Assembly: GCF_964340395.1 (NCBI RefSeq)
Contig: NC_135561.1
Location: 23,440,986 to 23,495,985, forward strand
Source: Glandiceps talaboti
Taxonomy: Eukaryota > Hemichordata > Enteropneusta > Spengelidae
Length of the DNA stretch: 55,000 nt
Reading direction: 5' to 3'
How positions within the stretch are numbered: the first letter of the stretch is position 1; each line of letters begins with the position of its first letter. Positions 1-14,000 of this stretch are shown one piece after another. Below the pieces are notes generated by a model. That model had not been told where the DNA came from. It did not search any database and saw only the letters and a list, made by a program, of their open reading frames with translations. The position numbers and the translations under genes were made by a program.

Positions 1-505
1 ATGGTTTGAATTTTTAAGCCTCTAAAAGGCCCCCACTTTGTCCTTATTTTCAAATAAATATTCACTGTGGGATGACACCCTCCCCACCAGCAATCATGAT
101 GAAGCTGTTTCAACCTCAAATCAAGATTGACGATGAAAGCCATGCTTGCTAAGTATCTGGAAGTGTAGGATACAGCCCAATGTGACATTTCTCCTTGCAC
201 GTACAGTTCAAATCTGTTTGTGTAAAGGAATCTCTTATTATGTGGATGCTGAAGTCGATTGCCACTATACATTTTTGGGTTCATTCAGGGGGGGGGGGGG
301 GGGCCATGAAATATTTTTGAGGGTGTAAAGAGGGGGGAGGGGGTGCGAAAATGTGTTTGTCCAAAAATTTGCTTCCTCAGCAAAAAAATAAATTTCCCCT
401 GTCGAAAATTGTGATCGTTCCCTAATATATTTTTTTGTCGAAGGGCATGTCTGGATTGTGTTTTGTCACTTTTCATATTACAAAGACCACGGAGTAAATC
501 CAAAT
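1..505. other. Left-edge sequence, no supported gene
   Basis: This stretch holds a poly-G run near 289-303 and G-rich and A-rich tracts, but no ORF with domain character and no splice signals that fit the Ig genes. It lies downstream of gene D. The missing anchor exon of gene D was looked for here on the minus strand and not found. Confidence 0.5.
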
Positions 506-1680
506 ACACAAGATAATGTACATAGTCCTTACACAAGATAATGTACATAGTCCTTACACAAGATAATGTACATAGTCCTTACACAAGATAATGTACATAG
601 TCCTTACACAAGATAATGTACATAGTCCTTACACAAGATAATGTACATAGTCCTTACACAAGATAATGTACATAGTCCTTACACAAGATAATGTACATAG
701 TCCTTACACAAGATAATGTACATAGTTCTTACACAACATAATGTACATAGTCCTTACACAAGATAATGTACATAGTCCTTACACAAGATAATGTACATAG
801 TCCTTACACAAGATAATGTACATAGTTCTTACACAAGATAATGTACATAGTCCTTACACAAGATAATGTACATAGTCCTTACACAAGATAATGTACATAG
901 TCCTTACACAAGATAATGTACATAGTCCTCACACAATATAATGTACATAGTCCTTACACAAGATAATGTACATAGTCCTTACACAAGATAATGTACATAG
1001 TTCTTACACAAGATAATGTACATAGTCCTTACACAAGATAATGTACATAGTCCTTACACAAGATAATGTACATAGTCCTTACACAAGATAATGTACATAG
1101 TTCTTACACAAGATAATGTACATAGTCCTTACACAAGATAATGTACATAGTCCTTACACAAGATAATGTACATAGTCCTTACACAAGATAATGTACATAG
1201 TCCTTACACAAGATAATGTACATAGTTCTTACACAAGATAATGTACATAGTCCTTACACAAGATAATGTACATAGTCCTTACACAAGATAATGTACATAG
1301 TTCTTACACAAGATAATGTACATAGTCCTTACACAATATAATGTACATAGTTCTTACACAAGATAATGTACATAGTCCTTACACAATATAATGTACATAG
1401 TCCTTACACAAGATAATGTACATAGTCCTTACACAATATAATGTACATAGTTCTTACACAAGATAATGTACATAGTCCTTACACAATATAATGTACATAG
1501 TCCTTACACAAGATAATGTACATAGTCCTTACACAATATAATGTACATAGTCCTTACACAATATAATGTACATAGTTCTTACACAAGATAATGTACATAG
1601 TCCTTACACAAGATAATGTACATAGTCCTTACACAAGATAATGTACATAGTCCTTACACAAGATAATGTACATAGTCCTT
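506..1680. repeat. 25-bp satellite array, about 47 units
   Basis: A uniform head-to-tail array has a 25-bp period and a core of AATGTACATAG preceded by ACACAAGAT. The span of 1175 bp equals 47 units exactly. Variation is confined to a few sites: TCCTT or TTCTT at the unit end, and AAGATA or AATATA near the start. The unit contains the 8-bp palindrome ATGTACAT. There are no unique spacers. Confidence 0.95.
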
Positions 1681-2029
1681 ACACAATCTTAGATTTTCCT
1701 ATTAAAGACAACGTCAGAAAGAATGGTATCCCTGTGAATTGGGGGAAGTTGACACAATTAGCACGCACACAGTTAAAACTTACCATTCAGATTTATTCAC
1801 AGAAAACACAGGATAAGGCCAAGGAAGAGAAGGACCAAACTAACTGCTACCTTTCCACCAGAGCTTGCTGTGAGAGAAGAAACATCACTTGTTATGTCAC
1901 GTGACTTCCAGATGCCTACCAATCCTAACTATCATGTGACCAGTCATAGTCGTCCTTGTGTCTGTATTAATACATTTACTAAACAAGAAGACATAACCCA
2001 ACTGGTATGGTAGTATTGTGTTGCAATAC

Positions 2030-2541
2030 ATACATGCATACATACATACATACATACATACATACATACATACATACATACATACTTACATGCATGCATG
2101 CATGCATGCATGCATGCGCGTGCACGCACGCACAGACATACAGACAGACAGACAGACAGACATACATACATACAGACAGACACACACACACACACACACA
2201 GACACACAGACACACACACACACATACATACATACATACATACATACATACATACATACATACATACATACATACATAAATACATACATACATACATACA
2301 TACATACATACATACATACATACATACATGCATACATACATACATACATGCATGCATGCATGCATGCGCGCGCACGCACGCACGCACAGACATACATACA
2401 GACAGACAGACATACATACAAACAGACACACACACACAGACACACACACACACACAGACACACATACATACATACATACATACATACATACATACATACA
2501 TACATACATACATACATACATACATACATACATACATACAT
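2030..2541. repeat. Compound CATA/CATG/CACA/GACA microsatellite
   Basis: About 510 bp of tetranucleotide blocks run CATA, CATG, CACG, GACA, CACA and CATA, then partly repeat the same order, so the array itself is a large imperfect duplication. Long ORFs here encode only low-complexity Met-Tyr-Val-Cys or Ile-His-Thr-Tyr runs and are artefacts. Confidence 0.95.
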
Positions 2542-2542
2542 A

Positions 2543-2789
2543 GACTCTCTTACAGTTCTAGGAGCTTCGCATCACGAAAATTAAAGTTGTTTTATATGTA
2601 CCCATGATATCATCTACTTCACAATTGTACAAGAATATCCTTGTACTGTGTGCCCTCATTGATCACATTGGGCTAACCATTTGTTGACGTGTGCTTGCTA
2701 AGCCCGAATTATGCAGTAGATGATTCGGTACATACAAAACAACTCCTTTAATTTTAGTGATGCGAAGCTCCGAGGACTGTAAGAGAGTC
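2543..2789. mobile_element. Foldback (inverted-repeat) element between microsatellites
   Basis: The sequence starting GACTCTCTTACAGT at 2543 reappears as its reverse complement ending at 2789. The arms are about 85 bp each (roughly 2543-2627 and 2705-2789) and both contain GGAGCTTCGCATCAC. About 75 bp of spacer separates them. CATA/CACA microsatellites abut both outer ends directly. A short non-autonomous foldback or MITE-like element is the simplest reading. No target-site duplication can be seen because both flanks are simple repeats. Confidence 0.75.
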
Positions 2790-2791
2790 CA

Positions 2792-2848
2792 ACACACACA
2801 CACACACACACGCACGCACGCACGCACGCACGCACGCGCGCGCGCACA

Positions 2849-2880
<32 letters not shown>

Positions 2881-2884
2881 TACA

Positions 2885-2912
<28 letters not shown>
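2792..2912. repeat. CA/CG/CATA compound microsatellite
   Basis: Blocks of CA, CACG, CG, CA and CATA directly follow the right arm of the foldback element. Confidence 0.95.
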
Positions 2913-2915
<3 letters not shown>

Positions 2916-3297
2916 GTTATTTGCCAAATTGCTGTTCTTTATGACAGCCGTAACTTTAGTACCCAATCAGAGTGCGCGTTAGCTCTGTAGTACGACGTAA
3001 TGTTCACTATTTCCATATAAAGTCAGATTCAAACTATAAATAACCTACAGCTGAAAAATGAGTGTGTCATTGTTTTGCGTGTTGTATTCCATTAAAATGT
3101 ACATAAATGTTCATAATATGCTTTGTTGTTCTAGTTAAGCAAAAATTGCAACTTCTGTGGAGGTAATTTTGATATCGTTCATAAATTTAGGAATTCATGT
3201 TTACGATCGCGTGATGCCCTTGCGTTCGCAGTCACTGAACTTTCGCCTTTCTGTAGTTTAGGGAATTGTTATACACAGTGTTTCCAATGCAACGTAC
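2913..3297. other. Sequence downstream of the gene D C exon, no gene seen
   Basis: On the minus strand this follows the 5' splice site of the gene D C exon, so it should be intron. No acceptor followed by a hydrophobic tail and a stop, as in genes A-C, was found here or further left. Confidence 0.4.
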
Positions 3298-4971
<1,674 letters not shown>

Positions 4972-5016
4972 TGCCTGTTCGACATTCCTATATACTCTGC
5001 GGTTATTTGATCAGTT

Positions 5017-5285
5017 GCTAGTAACTAGACTGTCGACAGTCGTTCGTGCCTTTTTTGCTACGTTTCATCTAAATCAAAGTCGTCGCCTCGCTCCGTAACA
5101 CTGAATACTAATGCGTACTGATAGGAAAACTGCGATTGCCGAAGGCACGAGCTCGTGCCTCCGGCACTCCTGATCAGTACGCGGTTATAGTAGTATTGCT
5201 CCGGATCGGAGCGAGGCAAAGACTTTAGTTTTAGATAAAACGTAACAAAAAGGCACGAATGACTGTCGACAGTCTAGCTAGTAAC
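5017..5285. mobile_element. Palindromic foldback element with 9-bp target duplication
   Basis: A 251-bp element (5026-5276) reads almost the same on both strands. It starts and ends with the inverted repeat TAGACTGTCGACAGTC, and its centre is the perfect 18-bp palindrome AGGCACGAGCTCGTGCCT (5143-5160). It is flanked by the direct repeat GCTAGTAAC at 5017-5025 and 5277-5285. Arms of about 120 bp plus a 9-bp duplication suggest a non-autonomous Mutator-like (MULE) foldback element, although the exact class is inference. It carries no coding capacity. Confidence 0.88.
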
Positions 5286-5377
5286 CACAAACTAATGTTC
5301 TTTCACCCCTCGATCGCCTTAGCTTCACAGTTTGTATTTGCATCCAATGCCACCGAAAGACATTCGTAGATGTACAA

Positions 5378-5512
5378 TTTAAAGTACTCACAGTAACACG
5401 CCAATGCTGACTGTTTAAAGTACTCACAGTAACCAATGCTGACTGTTTAAAGTACTCACAGTAACCAATGCTGACTGTTTAAAGTACTCACAGTAACATG
5501 CCAATGCTGACT
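5378..5512. repeat. 32-bp tandem repeat, about 4 units
   Basis: Four units carry AAAGTACTCACAGTAAC and CCAATGCTGACTGTTT. The first and last include a short ACACG or ATG insertion. Confidence 0.9.
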
Positions 5513-6224
5513 GTCATTTGCAATTGTGCAGCTTCACTATCAGAAAAGTTTACATTTCAAAGTTCAACGGACCGGAATGGAAATTCATGAATACGTATCA
5601 TCTGGGTGACCAATAAGACGGAGTAATGGAGAGTGTAGGGAATGGCGGCAACAAATGACAATAATTGTGAATATCAATTCTACAATACTTTTATTCAAAT
5701 CTGAATCAAATCACACAATAAAGATGCACTCCTATCAGCTAAGACAACACATTTTAAGAAGAAAGAACGAAAACATTTTTACGAACGTACACAAAATGAG
5801 AGTTGATGTGCACGGTAGTTTCAATTTAGGCTAACACTATACTTATTTCTATTGGTCCCTAATAACCTTCTACTGATGATTTTTGACGTAACTGTCACGT
5901 CATTAACTACGTCACTGTTATACTATTTGAAAAATAATCACGTGATAAGAGTGATAAATGCAGCACTATGTTAGACCTATCTCTTTAAAAATAACGGATG
6001 TACGTGACTACCCTACATTCTATGCGTACGTACAAACAAACAAACAAACAAACAAACAAACAAACAATATCTTAATGTTCATGTTAATTTACCACACTGT
6101 TAATTATTGAAGACAGCTGATAGCTATTTGGTTACGTTGTGTTCTTTGCATAATAAACATTCTGCCGAAAATATACAAAATACATACAAGAATAAAATGC
6201 TATACCGTATACCATGGCAATGTA
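5513..6224. other. Intergenic sequence between genes C and D, no gene seen
   Basis: The sequence is AT-rich with a short CAAA microsatellite at 6031-6066. No exon-like ORF with Ig character was recognised on either strand. Confidence 0.5.
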
Positions 6225-6486
6225 AAATATCTAACATACAATAAAGTACACAGAGAGCAGTGACGATATCTAACATACAATAAAGTACACAGGGAGCAGT
6301 GACGATATCTAACATACAATAAAGTACACAGAGAGCAGTGACGATATCTAACATACAATACAGTACACAGAGAGCAGTGACGATATCTAACATACAATAA
6401 AGTACACAGGGAGTAGTGACGATATCTAACATACAATAAAGTACACAGGGAGCAGTGACGATATCTAACATACAATAAAGTACACA
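6225..6486. repeat. 39-bp minisatellite, about 6-7 units
   Basis: Units carry GATATCTAACATACAATA, then AGTACACAG and GAGCAGTGAC. The period is a multiple of three, so the array is open in more than one frame. There is no other sign of coding. Confidence 0.92.
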
Positions 6487-6639
6487 TAGATTATTCTTAA
6501 TTAGAAGGCTTCAGGTTCTTTCATAATATTCTCAATTATTCAAATAGAACAGACATGTACTAGAGAATTTAATATGGCAAGGCCTCACAACAGATGTCAC
6601 TTGATTTCAGTGTCATCTCAAATGTAATTATTTGATATC

Positions 6640-6775
6640 ATTTGCATATACTGATCTATATTCTTCTTTGAGAATGATTGGCCAATCATTTGATATTATT
6701 TGCATTTTAATTCTCCTTTGAAGATGATTGGCCAATCATTTGATATCATTTGCACATACTTATTTTTTATTCGTT
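6640..6775. repeat. Short tandem duplication with ATTTGATATCATTTGCA core
   Basis: Two to three diverged copies of a ~65-bp unit contain GATTGGCCAATCATTTGATA. Confidence 0.7.
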
Positions 6776-6832
6776 TTTGAGAAAATTTGCCAATCCTTTC
6801 TATTCTTCTGATATATTCTATGAATGACTTAC

Positions 6833-6919
6833 AGTATAGAGACTAGTCGTTGTCTTTCCAATCTGACCATCATTTCCAACTGATTGACAAGTCACAAAGC
6901 TAGATTCATAGAAGCTGTG
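6833..6919 (-). pseudogene. Relic of a V-C gene C-domain exon end
   Basis: Read on the minus strand, this 29-codon frame contains SFVTCQSVGNDGQIGKT and then a consensus donor ACT|GTAAGT. It lines up with the end of the C exons of genes A-D, where the second Ig Cys sits in KCES or KCQS about 22 residues before the donor. Upstream it runs into an in-frame stop, the first half of the domain is missing, and the donor phase is 0 instead of 1. It is probably a decayed fifth gene copy. A short genuine exon is less likely. Confidence 0.45.
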
Positions 6920-7107
6920 TCATGCTAAACTCTAAGTTGCAAACTGCAGTGTTATGATTGTACACTACAGTGTCATAGTTGTACATAACAGTGCTATAGT
7001 TGTACACTACAATGTTGTGATTGTCTTATAGCATTATGAAATGTCATCAAAACCTACTTTGTTATTTTATGGTATTGTACATGTATCGCATTTTATTCTC
7101 TTAGGCT

Positions 7108-7210
7108 GGAAACATCGCATGCATGCATGTATGCATGTATGTATGTATGTATGTATGTATGTATGTATGTATGTATGTATGTATGTATGTATGTATGTAT
7201 GTATGTATAA
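7108..7210. repeat. (ATGT)n microsatellite
   Basis: About 100 bp of ATGT with a GCATGC start, followed by a poly-G run at 7249-7261. Confidence 0.97.
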
Positions 7211-7739
7211 TGTATGGTATGCATGGATGTTGCGCATTTGAATGCGTGGGGGGGGGGGGGGTAACTTTGTGGTGCTCGTCGATAGTTGATGTTCGTGACT
7301 ATAAAATATCCTCTTGTCGTCCATTGATATGGTGTGCATCGAGTCTGTAGTTCCAATAGGTAGACTTTCAAGGAACAAGGAGGGGCGATAGCGATAATAT
7401 TTTTATTTGTATAATGTTCCTTCTTGAAAATTGCGTCCATCCAAGAAAATTATCCAATAGATAGTGGCATTATTCATTACAAATAGGTGTACGTTCACTG
7501 TAGGTCTCTGTTATGAAAAAAATACAGATTAAGAAAATGTTATGAAATCATGTGAACTAGCAAATCCAATGTTTCTCAATATGTTATTAAAATAGGTATC
7601 ATTTTGACGTTGCAGTGAATGTGAATGTATGCATTACAAATGTATTTAGTTCAAACCAACTAAGTATACGACTAGCCTATCACTGCGATGGTTTAAGTTA
7701 GTGCTGATTCGAAGTTTATATGAATGATGAATTGCAACG

Positions 7740-7773
7740 TAAAACACTGATTGATTGATGGATTGAAAGAGGT

Positions 7774-7862
<89 letters not shown>
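7740..7862. repeat. (GATT)n microsatellite
   Basis: About 120 bp of GATT units with degenerate edges. The Ser-Ile-Asn-Gln ORFs on the minus strand are artefacts. Confidence 0.97.
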
Positions 7863-8001
7863 GTGATTGACTTGTGGATCTACGATTTGACTGATACACT
7901 GGTGATTGATGGATGATTTGGAACTTAGTCTTAATGCTGTGCACAATTATTTTGTATAGCAATTCTTAGACCAAGTATCAGTTAAAATATAGTCATGTAC
8001 C

Positions 8002-8078
8002 TCAAACTATCTTCATCACTACGACCAGTATGGAGGTTACCATGACAACCGTACTCAATACAGTCGCTGATGCTCCAG
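8002..8078 (-). CDS. Gene C exon 4: hydrophobic C-terminal/anchor exon
   Basis: The acceptor CTCTACAG is followed by a 77-nt coding segment ending in TGA. It reads AGASATVLS, then a hydrophobic run VVMVTSILVVVMKIV. A small-residue cluster followed by a C-terminal hydrophobic stretch is the usual GPI-attachment pattern. A type I helix with almost no tail is the alternative. Too short for standard ORF detection; identified from splice phase and parallel position. Confidence 0.82.
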
Positions 8079-11000
8079 CTGTAGAGAATGAAGTGATAAC
8101 TTAGGTTACTTACTTAACCATCATGCCTTGTACCTAAACACCCACCCACCCACTCACCCACCCACCCACCCACCCACCCACCCACTCACCCAACCACCCA
8201 CCCACTCACTCACTCACTCACTCACTCACTCACTCACTCACCCACCCACCCAAACATCATCCATCCATCCACCCACCCACCCACCCACCCACCATCAACT
8301 CACAACGTGTGATTTAAACCTGGTTTTGTAATTTAACTATATAATAATTACAGTGACGTCAGATATAGAGTGACGTCAGATATAGACTTTGTGGGGGGTC
8401 AACACTTACCAGTATTAATAGTGATGTGGTCGTATTCAAAACGATAGTCAATTTGTGGTTGTTGATCAGACTGACATTTTAGTATCTTATTATGATCCTC
8501 TCTCTTTGAATTGTATCTGAAGCTAGATGTGGTGTCGTATGTACCATCTCTATTGTCAGTAAATGAATCGCTTCCTGCACCAACTTCTCTCTGGTCGATG
8601 TACCAGATCAGTTTAGACTGAGGGCGCCCTCTGTAAGCTTTACACGTCAAGTCGTAGCTACGACCAGGTTTCATGTAGACGTAATCACCGGTATAGTATT
8701 CCATAATATCAACTCTATTAACCACGGCTGAAATGTAAATTATTGAGCAAAATATTATTTTGGAAACTTATAAAAGAAATATGTAAGATTAGTGAGTTCA
8801 AGATTAACAACATCCCTTCGTCGTCTAGTGTAACTGTAAGGTTTTGAAGATTGACTGATTTTAGCTGTAATAATGTTAACGTTAATTTTAGTTTTAGATG
8901 TTTTGAACGCCTTCTGTGAATTGTATTCAAATTTAACTTAAATAAATAAATTGTTATCGTTAAGTTCAAAGAAGTTGAAAAAGAAAACATAACGCTACAA
9001 TTATTGCAGCTAGGAGTAACTTTAATTCAGCTAGGAGTAACTTTAATTCAGCTAGGAGTAACTTTATTGCAGCTAGGAGTAACTTTATTGCAGCTAGGAG
9101 TAACTTTATTGCAGCTAGGAGTAACTTTAATTTCACATACATAGGAGTAACTTTAATTTCACATACATAGGAGTAACTTTAATTTCACATACATAGGAGT
9201 AACTTTATTGCAGCTAGGAGTAACTTTATTGCAGCTAGGAATAACTTTAATTTCACATACATAGTAAGCTTTGTATATTTTCATATAAAATATTCATGTA
9301 TTCAAAATATGTAGTGTACATTGCATTTAAATGACGGTCAATATAGTTTATATCAGCCTTGTTAATTGTTCAATATAGTTTATATCAGCCTTGTTAATTG
9401 TTTAATATAGTTTATATCAGCCTTGTTAATTGTTTAATATAGTTTATATCAGCCTTGTTAATTGTTCAATATAGTTTATATCAGCCTTGTTAATTGTTTA
9501 ATATAGTTTATATCAGCCTTGTTAATTGTTTAATATAGTTTATATCAGCCTTGTTAATTGTTTAATATAGTTTATATCAGCCTTGTTAATTGTTCAATAT
9601 AGTTTATATCAGCCTTGTTAATTGTTTAATATAGTTTATATCAGCCTTGTTAATTGTTCAATATAGTTTATATCAGCCTTGTTAATTGTTTAATATAGTT
9701 TATATCAGCCTTGTTAATTGTTTAATATAGTTTATATCAGCCTTGTTAATTGTTTAATATAGTTTATATCAGCCTTGTTAATTGTTCAATATAGTTTATA
9801 TCAGCCTTGTTAATTGTTTAAAGTTAATGATAACGTAATGCTTTATTCAAATCATTGTAATATAGAAGATGAAAAATGTTATCTCAATAAACAATATTTT
9901 AAAGCAATAAACGCCAACTTACTGTACACTTCCAGTCTGGTTGATGCCGAACCCTGGTCCTTAGCAACGTAATAGTTGACGTCACAGATAAAATCACCAG
10001 TGTCCGTGATCTTTGCCTTGGTGATTCGAAGATCTCCTCTGGACCCACTGATTGATGCACGTCCAGCAAACTGACCGTACGCTGTCCCTGTACCACTGCT
10101 ATCCAGGGAGTAGATGACTTCACCAGAAGATGCTACAAAGTCTCCAGTAAATGTCCATGTCACCACGTAATTACTACCGCCACCACTCGGTGGATTAAAT
10201 TGGCATTTCAATGTTATTGTTTGGTCTTCTAACCCTTCATGTAATGGGTCTGTTGTAACAGTCAAACTGTATGCAGTGTGGCAAACTGCAAATAAACAAA
10301 CCAAAATTTAATATTGGACCAATGGAGATGACATCAATTTAATATTGGACTAATAAATGAGATACATACTTTTTTCAAACCATTTCTTTTTTAAATAATT
10401 TTCTATTTCATTTTTAAACTGCCTTAGTTTGGGAAGGTATTCAACACAATGCATTGATTTGGATAACGTGTCTAATTTGAGAGGTAGTATCAATTCAAAT
10501 GATGATTCGTATCATCTACATACGCCGTGTAGCATTTTGAGCAAGGACGTCTTGGCCACTTTGAGCCAATATCTCCTATAATAATATGCTACACCGAGTA
10601 ATTCGTCAATTTTGACTTGGAGGTTAGAACGAGTTCTTATTGTATTCTGTATGGGCAATTTGGTCGAATGAAGGCAGTGGTTGATATGAAATAGATGTTG
10701 AATTCTACGTTTTATGTCCTATTCTTGGGGACTGTTGGTGCCGTCAAAATTTTGGTTTGTTTTTTCCCTGCATACAGTTTGTATAATTAACGAATATACG
10801 CATCACATCGAATGCGAGAGATAAATGTAGAGTTTGCACATTGTTAACCATTACATCAGATAACATTGATAAATAAACTGTCGATGGGTTGTGATATATA
10901 ACACATCATTTTCTGAATGTCTTGTCATCGATAGCACTCATACCATGTATACGCTGGTATAGCACTCATACCATGTATACGCTGGTATAGCAAGAAAAAA

Positions 11001-14000
11001 GAATTTTCAGTAAGTAGAACTTGTAGGGAAGGAGCATGTCCGTTATTAATGAAACCAGTCATCTCGAGTATTTCGTGAAAAGTTCGTTTTTATGAGTTTA
11101 TTGACCATTTGTATGCCTTCCAAAAATAATTCAACAACCTTACTATGTAAATGTTATCTGACAGTACAAAACTATAAACTTAGAAACTATTGGATGACAT
11201 CTAAGGATTGACACATTATCAGTATGTCTTTATTGCTATATTGTAATATCGGTTTTGAGGTAACAGGAGATATCTTTGTTACATCTAAAGTCGAAAGAGG
11301 GAAAATAATAGCCAGGTATCGAAAAACACAGACAATCAACGCAATTGTACTAGTTGTGTGAGCTCTCAGCAAAATATAAGGGATCGACAATCCAATATTG
11401 CGGGCTGTGATTGTTACCAACAGGTCAACTTGAAGTTTGGGGAAATTCACATAAATACATGCTGTAGTTGTAAGACTTGGAGGATGTCGCTGGGAACGCC
11501 ATTCCTATCATCCTTTGCACCCACCTGTTGATCGGCAGGGTATGAAATATAAGGAATTGTATTGCTCAATGGTTTCGTTCCCCTTTTTACCAGGTTTGAC
11601 TGATTTCCACCTCTTTGGTATTTAGTGGGAGTGAGTTAATACTCGTCATTATCTGATGTATGACTCACTATATCAGTATGTATGGAACGTGTTCATAGTG
11701 TGGGTTCTAACTATATCACTGTGTGGTACGATCAAGTCAATAACAAATAAATATGTTGATTATTAACGTTGCTCAATTACAACAACAACTTCTAAATTTA
11801 TGATGCATCATGACAAACACGTATCTACATGTCAGATTGGTTGTTTTGAGGTCGATACAGAAGAGATAACCTTGGAAACAGTTTGAAAGAATGAATTTAG
11901 AAAGTCGGCAGAGTAAGTTTCACGAGTATTGTTGATTTCATTTTCATCAACGTTACGCTATGGCGACAAAGCAGATAGTAACTTATTAAAGTGACTTTGG
12001 TCTGGACTTTGGTCAGTTGAGTCAAAGCAAAGAGTCTGCTTGAAGGATAACTAGACTGAGGTGGGAGTCAGATTTGCAAACTCCATTCTTCCTATAGAAA
12101 ACGGAATTGAAGTTTGCTAGTTTCGGAGTACTACCATTAGTCGTTGACTTTCAAATCATTTCCGATGAAAGATCTCGACATCTCTAGATTTCAAAGCCAA
12201 CGACATGTCTTTGTGATATACCACTTTGGACTAATAGTATGAAATTCATGCTGTCATGTTCTGATAATCGAAGAGTGGCATGGATAACAATTATCATAAG
12301 GAATCTAGTGTTTCTTTCATTAATATGTACATGTTTGTCTGTTATTACCTAGTGACGAGTTTGTATTGGCACTAAGTTCTTGTAAATAACTGCTTACATA
12401 TACGCCTCCGTCTTTCCACCTCGTTTTATACAGGGGAATTGCCATACCAACAAACTTTCAACTACCAACTTAAATTGTACAAACGTTGAAGGCAGAAGTT
12501 CAATCGTTTGTTATATATAATAGTTAGTCTGCTTTATAATTAATTATCAAACCATGTGACAACTCCACTCTTAAAATAGTCTTGTCTCCGAGAACACATC
12601 GCTTATCTTATGTTATCTTATGTAGGCTGTAATATGCTTGTCAGTGCAGGAGTACCTGCTAATTTACATATTCATGAGAACATGGCTGCTGTTATGACAC
12701 TACAGGTAAATTTAGGTGTAAAACTATTTGACTGGTAACTTAACAGGTATTGGTAGAGGTCACAAAGGTCAAAGGTCTCTACAAATAATTGCCAACGGCA
12801 TGAATTGTTGAATTTTTATTACACTTGATATGACTTGAAGTACACCTGACTAGTCAGACTGGATCGTGGAATGTAAGACAGCAACCAATCAGTTAAGAAT
12901 ACTGACCACCGTAGTACAGATCACAACATTTAACATGATGTAATCTATTTCTTGAAACTATTAGTGACATAATGACGTAATCAGGCGATTTGAAAGTTCT
13001 TATACCAATATTCTAGTAGGACAAACTGTCTGATATCATTGGTCAATATTCTTGATTCATACATGCCAACTAATTGATATTCCAATGTGATTGCCAGGAA
13101 ATAGTCATTACAAGGAGTTTCCGGTTTCAACTACTATTAGGCTTCAACAAATGCTAGGTCAAAAAACGAACAAACAGAAGTTTTCTCAGTATTACTACAA
13201 GGTTTAATGTCTCGTCTTCGGTGTAACATTAAATCTCACCCGACAAAATACCCAGTTAGTCAATGAATTAATTTACCCGACAAAATACCCTGTTAGTCAA
13301 TGAATTAATTTACCCGACAAAATACCCAGTTAGTCAATTAATTAATTTACCCGACAAAATACCCAGTTAGTCAATTAATTAATTTACCCGACAAAATGCC
13401 CAGTTAGTCAATTAATTAATTTACCCGACAAAATACCCAGTTAGTCAATAAATTAATTTACCCAACAAAATACCCAGTAAGTCAATGAATTAATTTATCC
13501 GACAAAATACCCAGTTAGTCAATTAATTAATTTACCCGATAAAAGACGCAGTTAGTCAATTAATTAATTTCTCTCAGGTACACAAAAGCAGGGCGTATTA
13601 ATGTGTTTAACTCGTAGGATGACAAGTCAAATAGCAAGACAGACATTTCTTTGTCTTTGTTATGTGACATTATTAATGAGTAACGGTTGTGATGAACCCA
13701 AAGATATCCAACTAAAGTTCAGTCTTCCTCAGGATTGACATTCCAGCACTGCTAAGATTGTATATTTACTGACAAACAATCGTGTATGGGATGTGGAGAT
13801 GTCACTTATTGTACCCTTACCGCTACCAACAATGTGTCAACCACTCGCATATACCATAATCCGATTCAAAAGTTCTGAAACTTGAAATACAAATTCTACA
13901 TAGCAGTTTCGTCTATATTTTGTGACATGCTCAGATCATCATACGAAATGCTATTTTTTTACACATAATTTTTAGCGTCAAATATCATTTATTGTCATTT

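Noticed and set aside
506-1680. CRISPR-like regular spacing in this and other arrays (9339-9818, 51248-51896)
   Set aside because: Units are head-to-tail without unique spacers, and the window is eukaryotic. They are satellites or minisatellites.
1944-2584. Long ORFs encoding Met-Tyr-Val-Cys or His-Thr-Tyr-Ile repeats, also near 34000-34500, 35000-35390 and 43710-44440
   Set aside because: They are open only because tetranucleotide repeats lack stops. No complexity, splice context or start signals.
11187-11450. Hydrophobic minus-strand ORF with RYLAIIFPL, reminiscent of a GPCR helix-3 end
   Set aside because: Only one short motif, no adjacent helices, no start and no splice context. Probably chance in AT-rich DNA within gene C intron 1.
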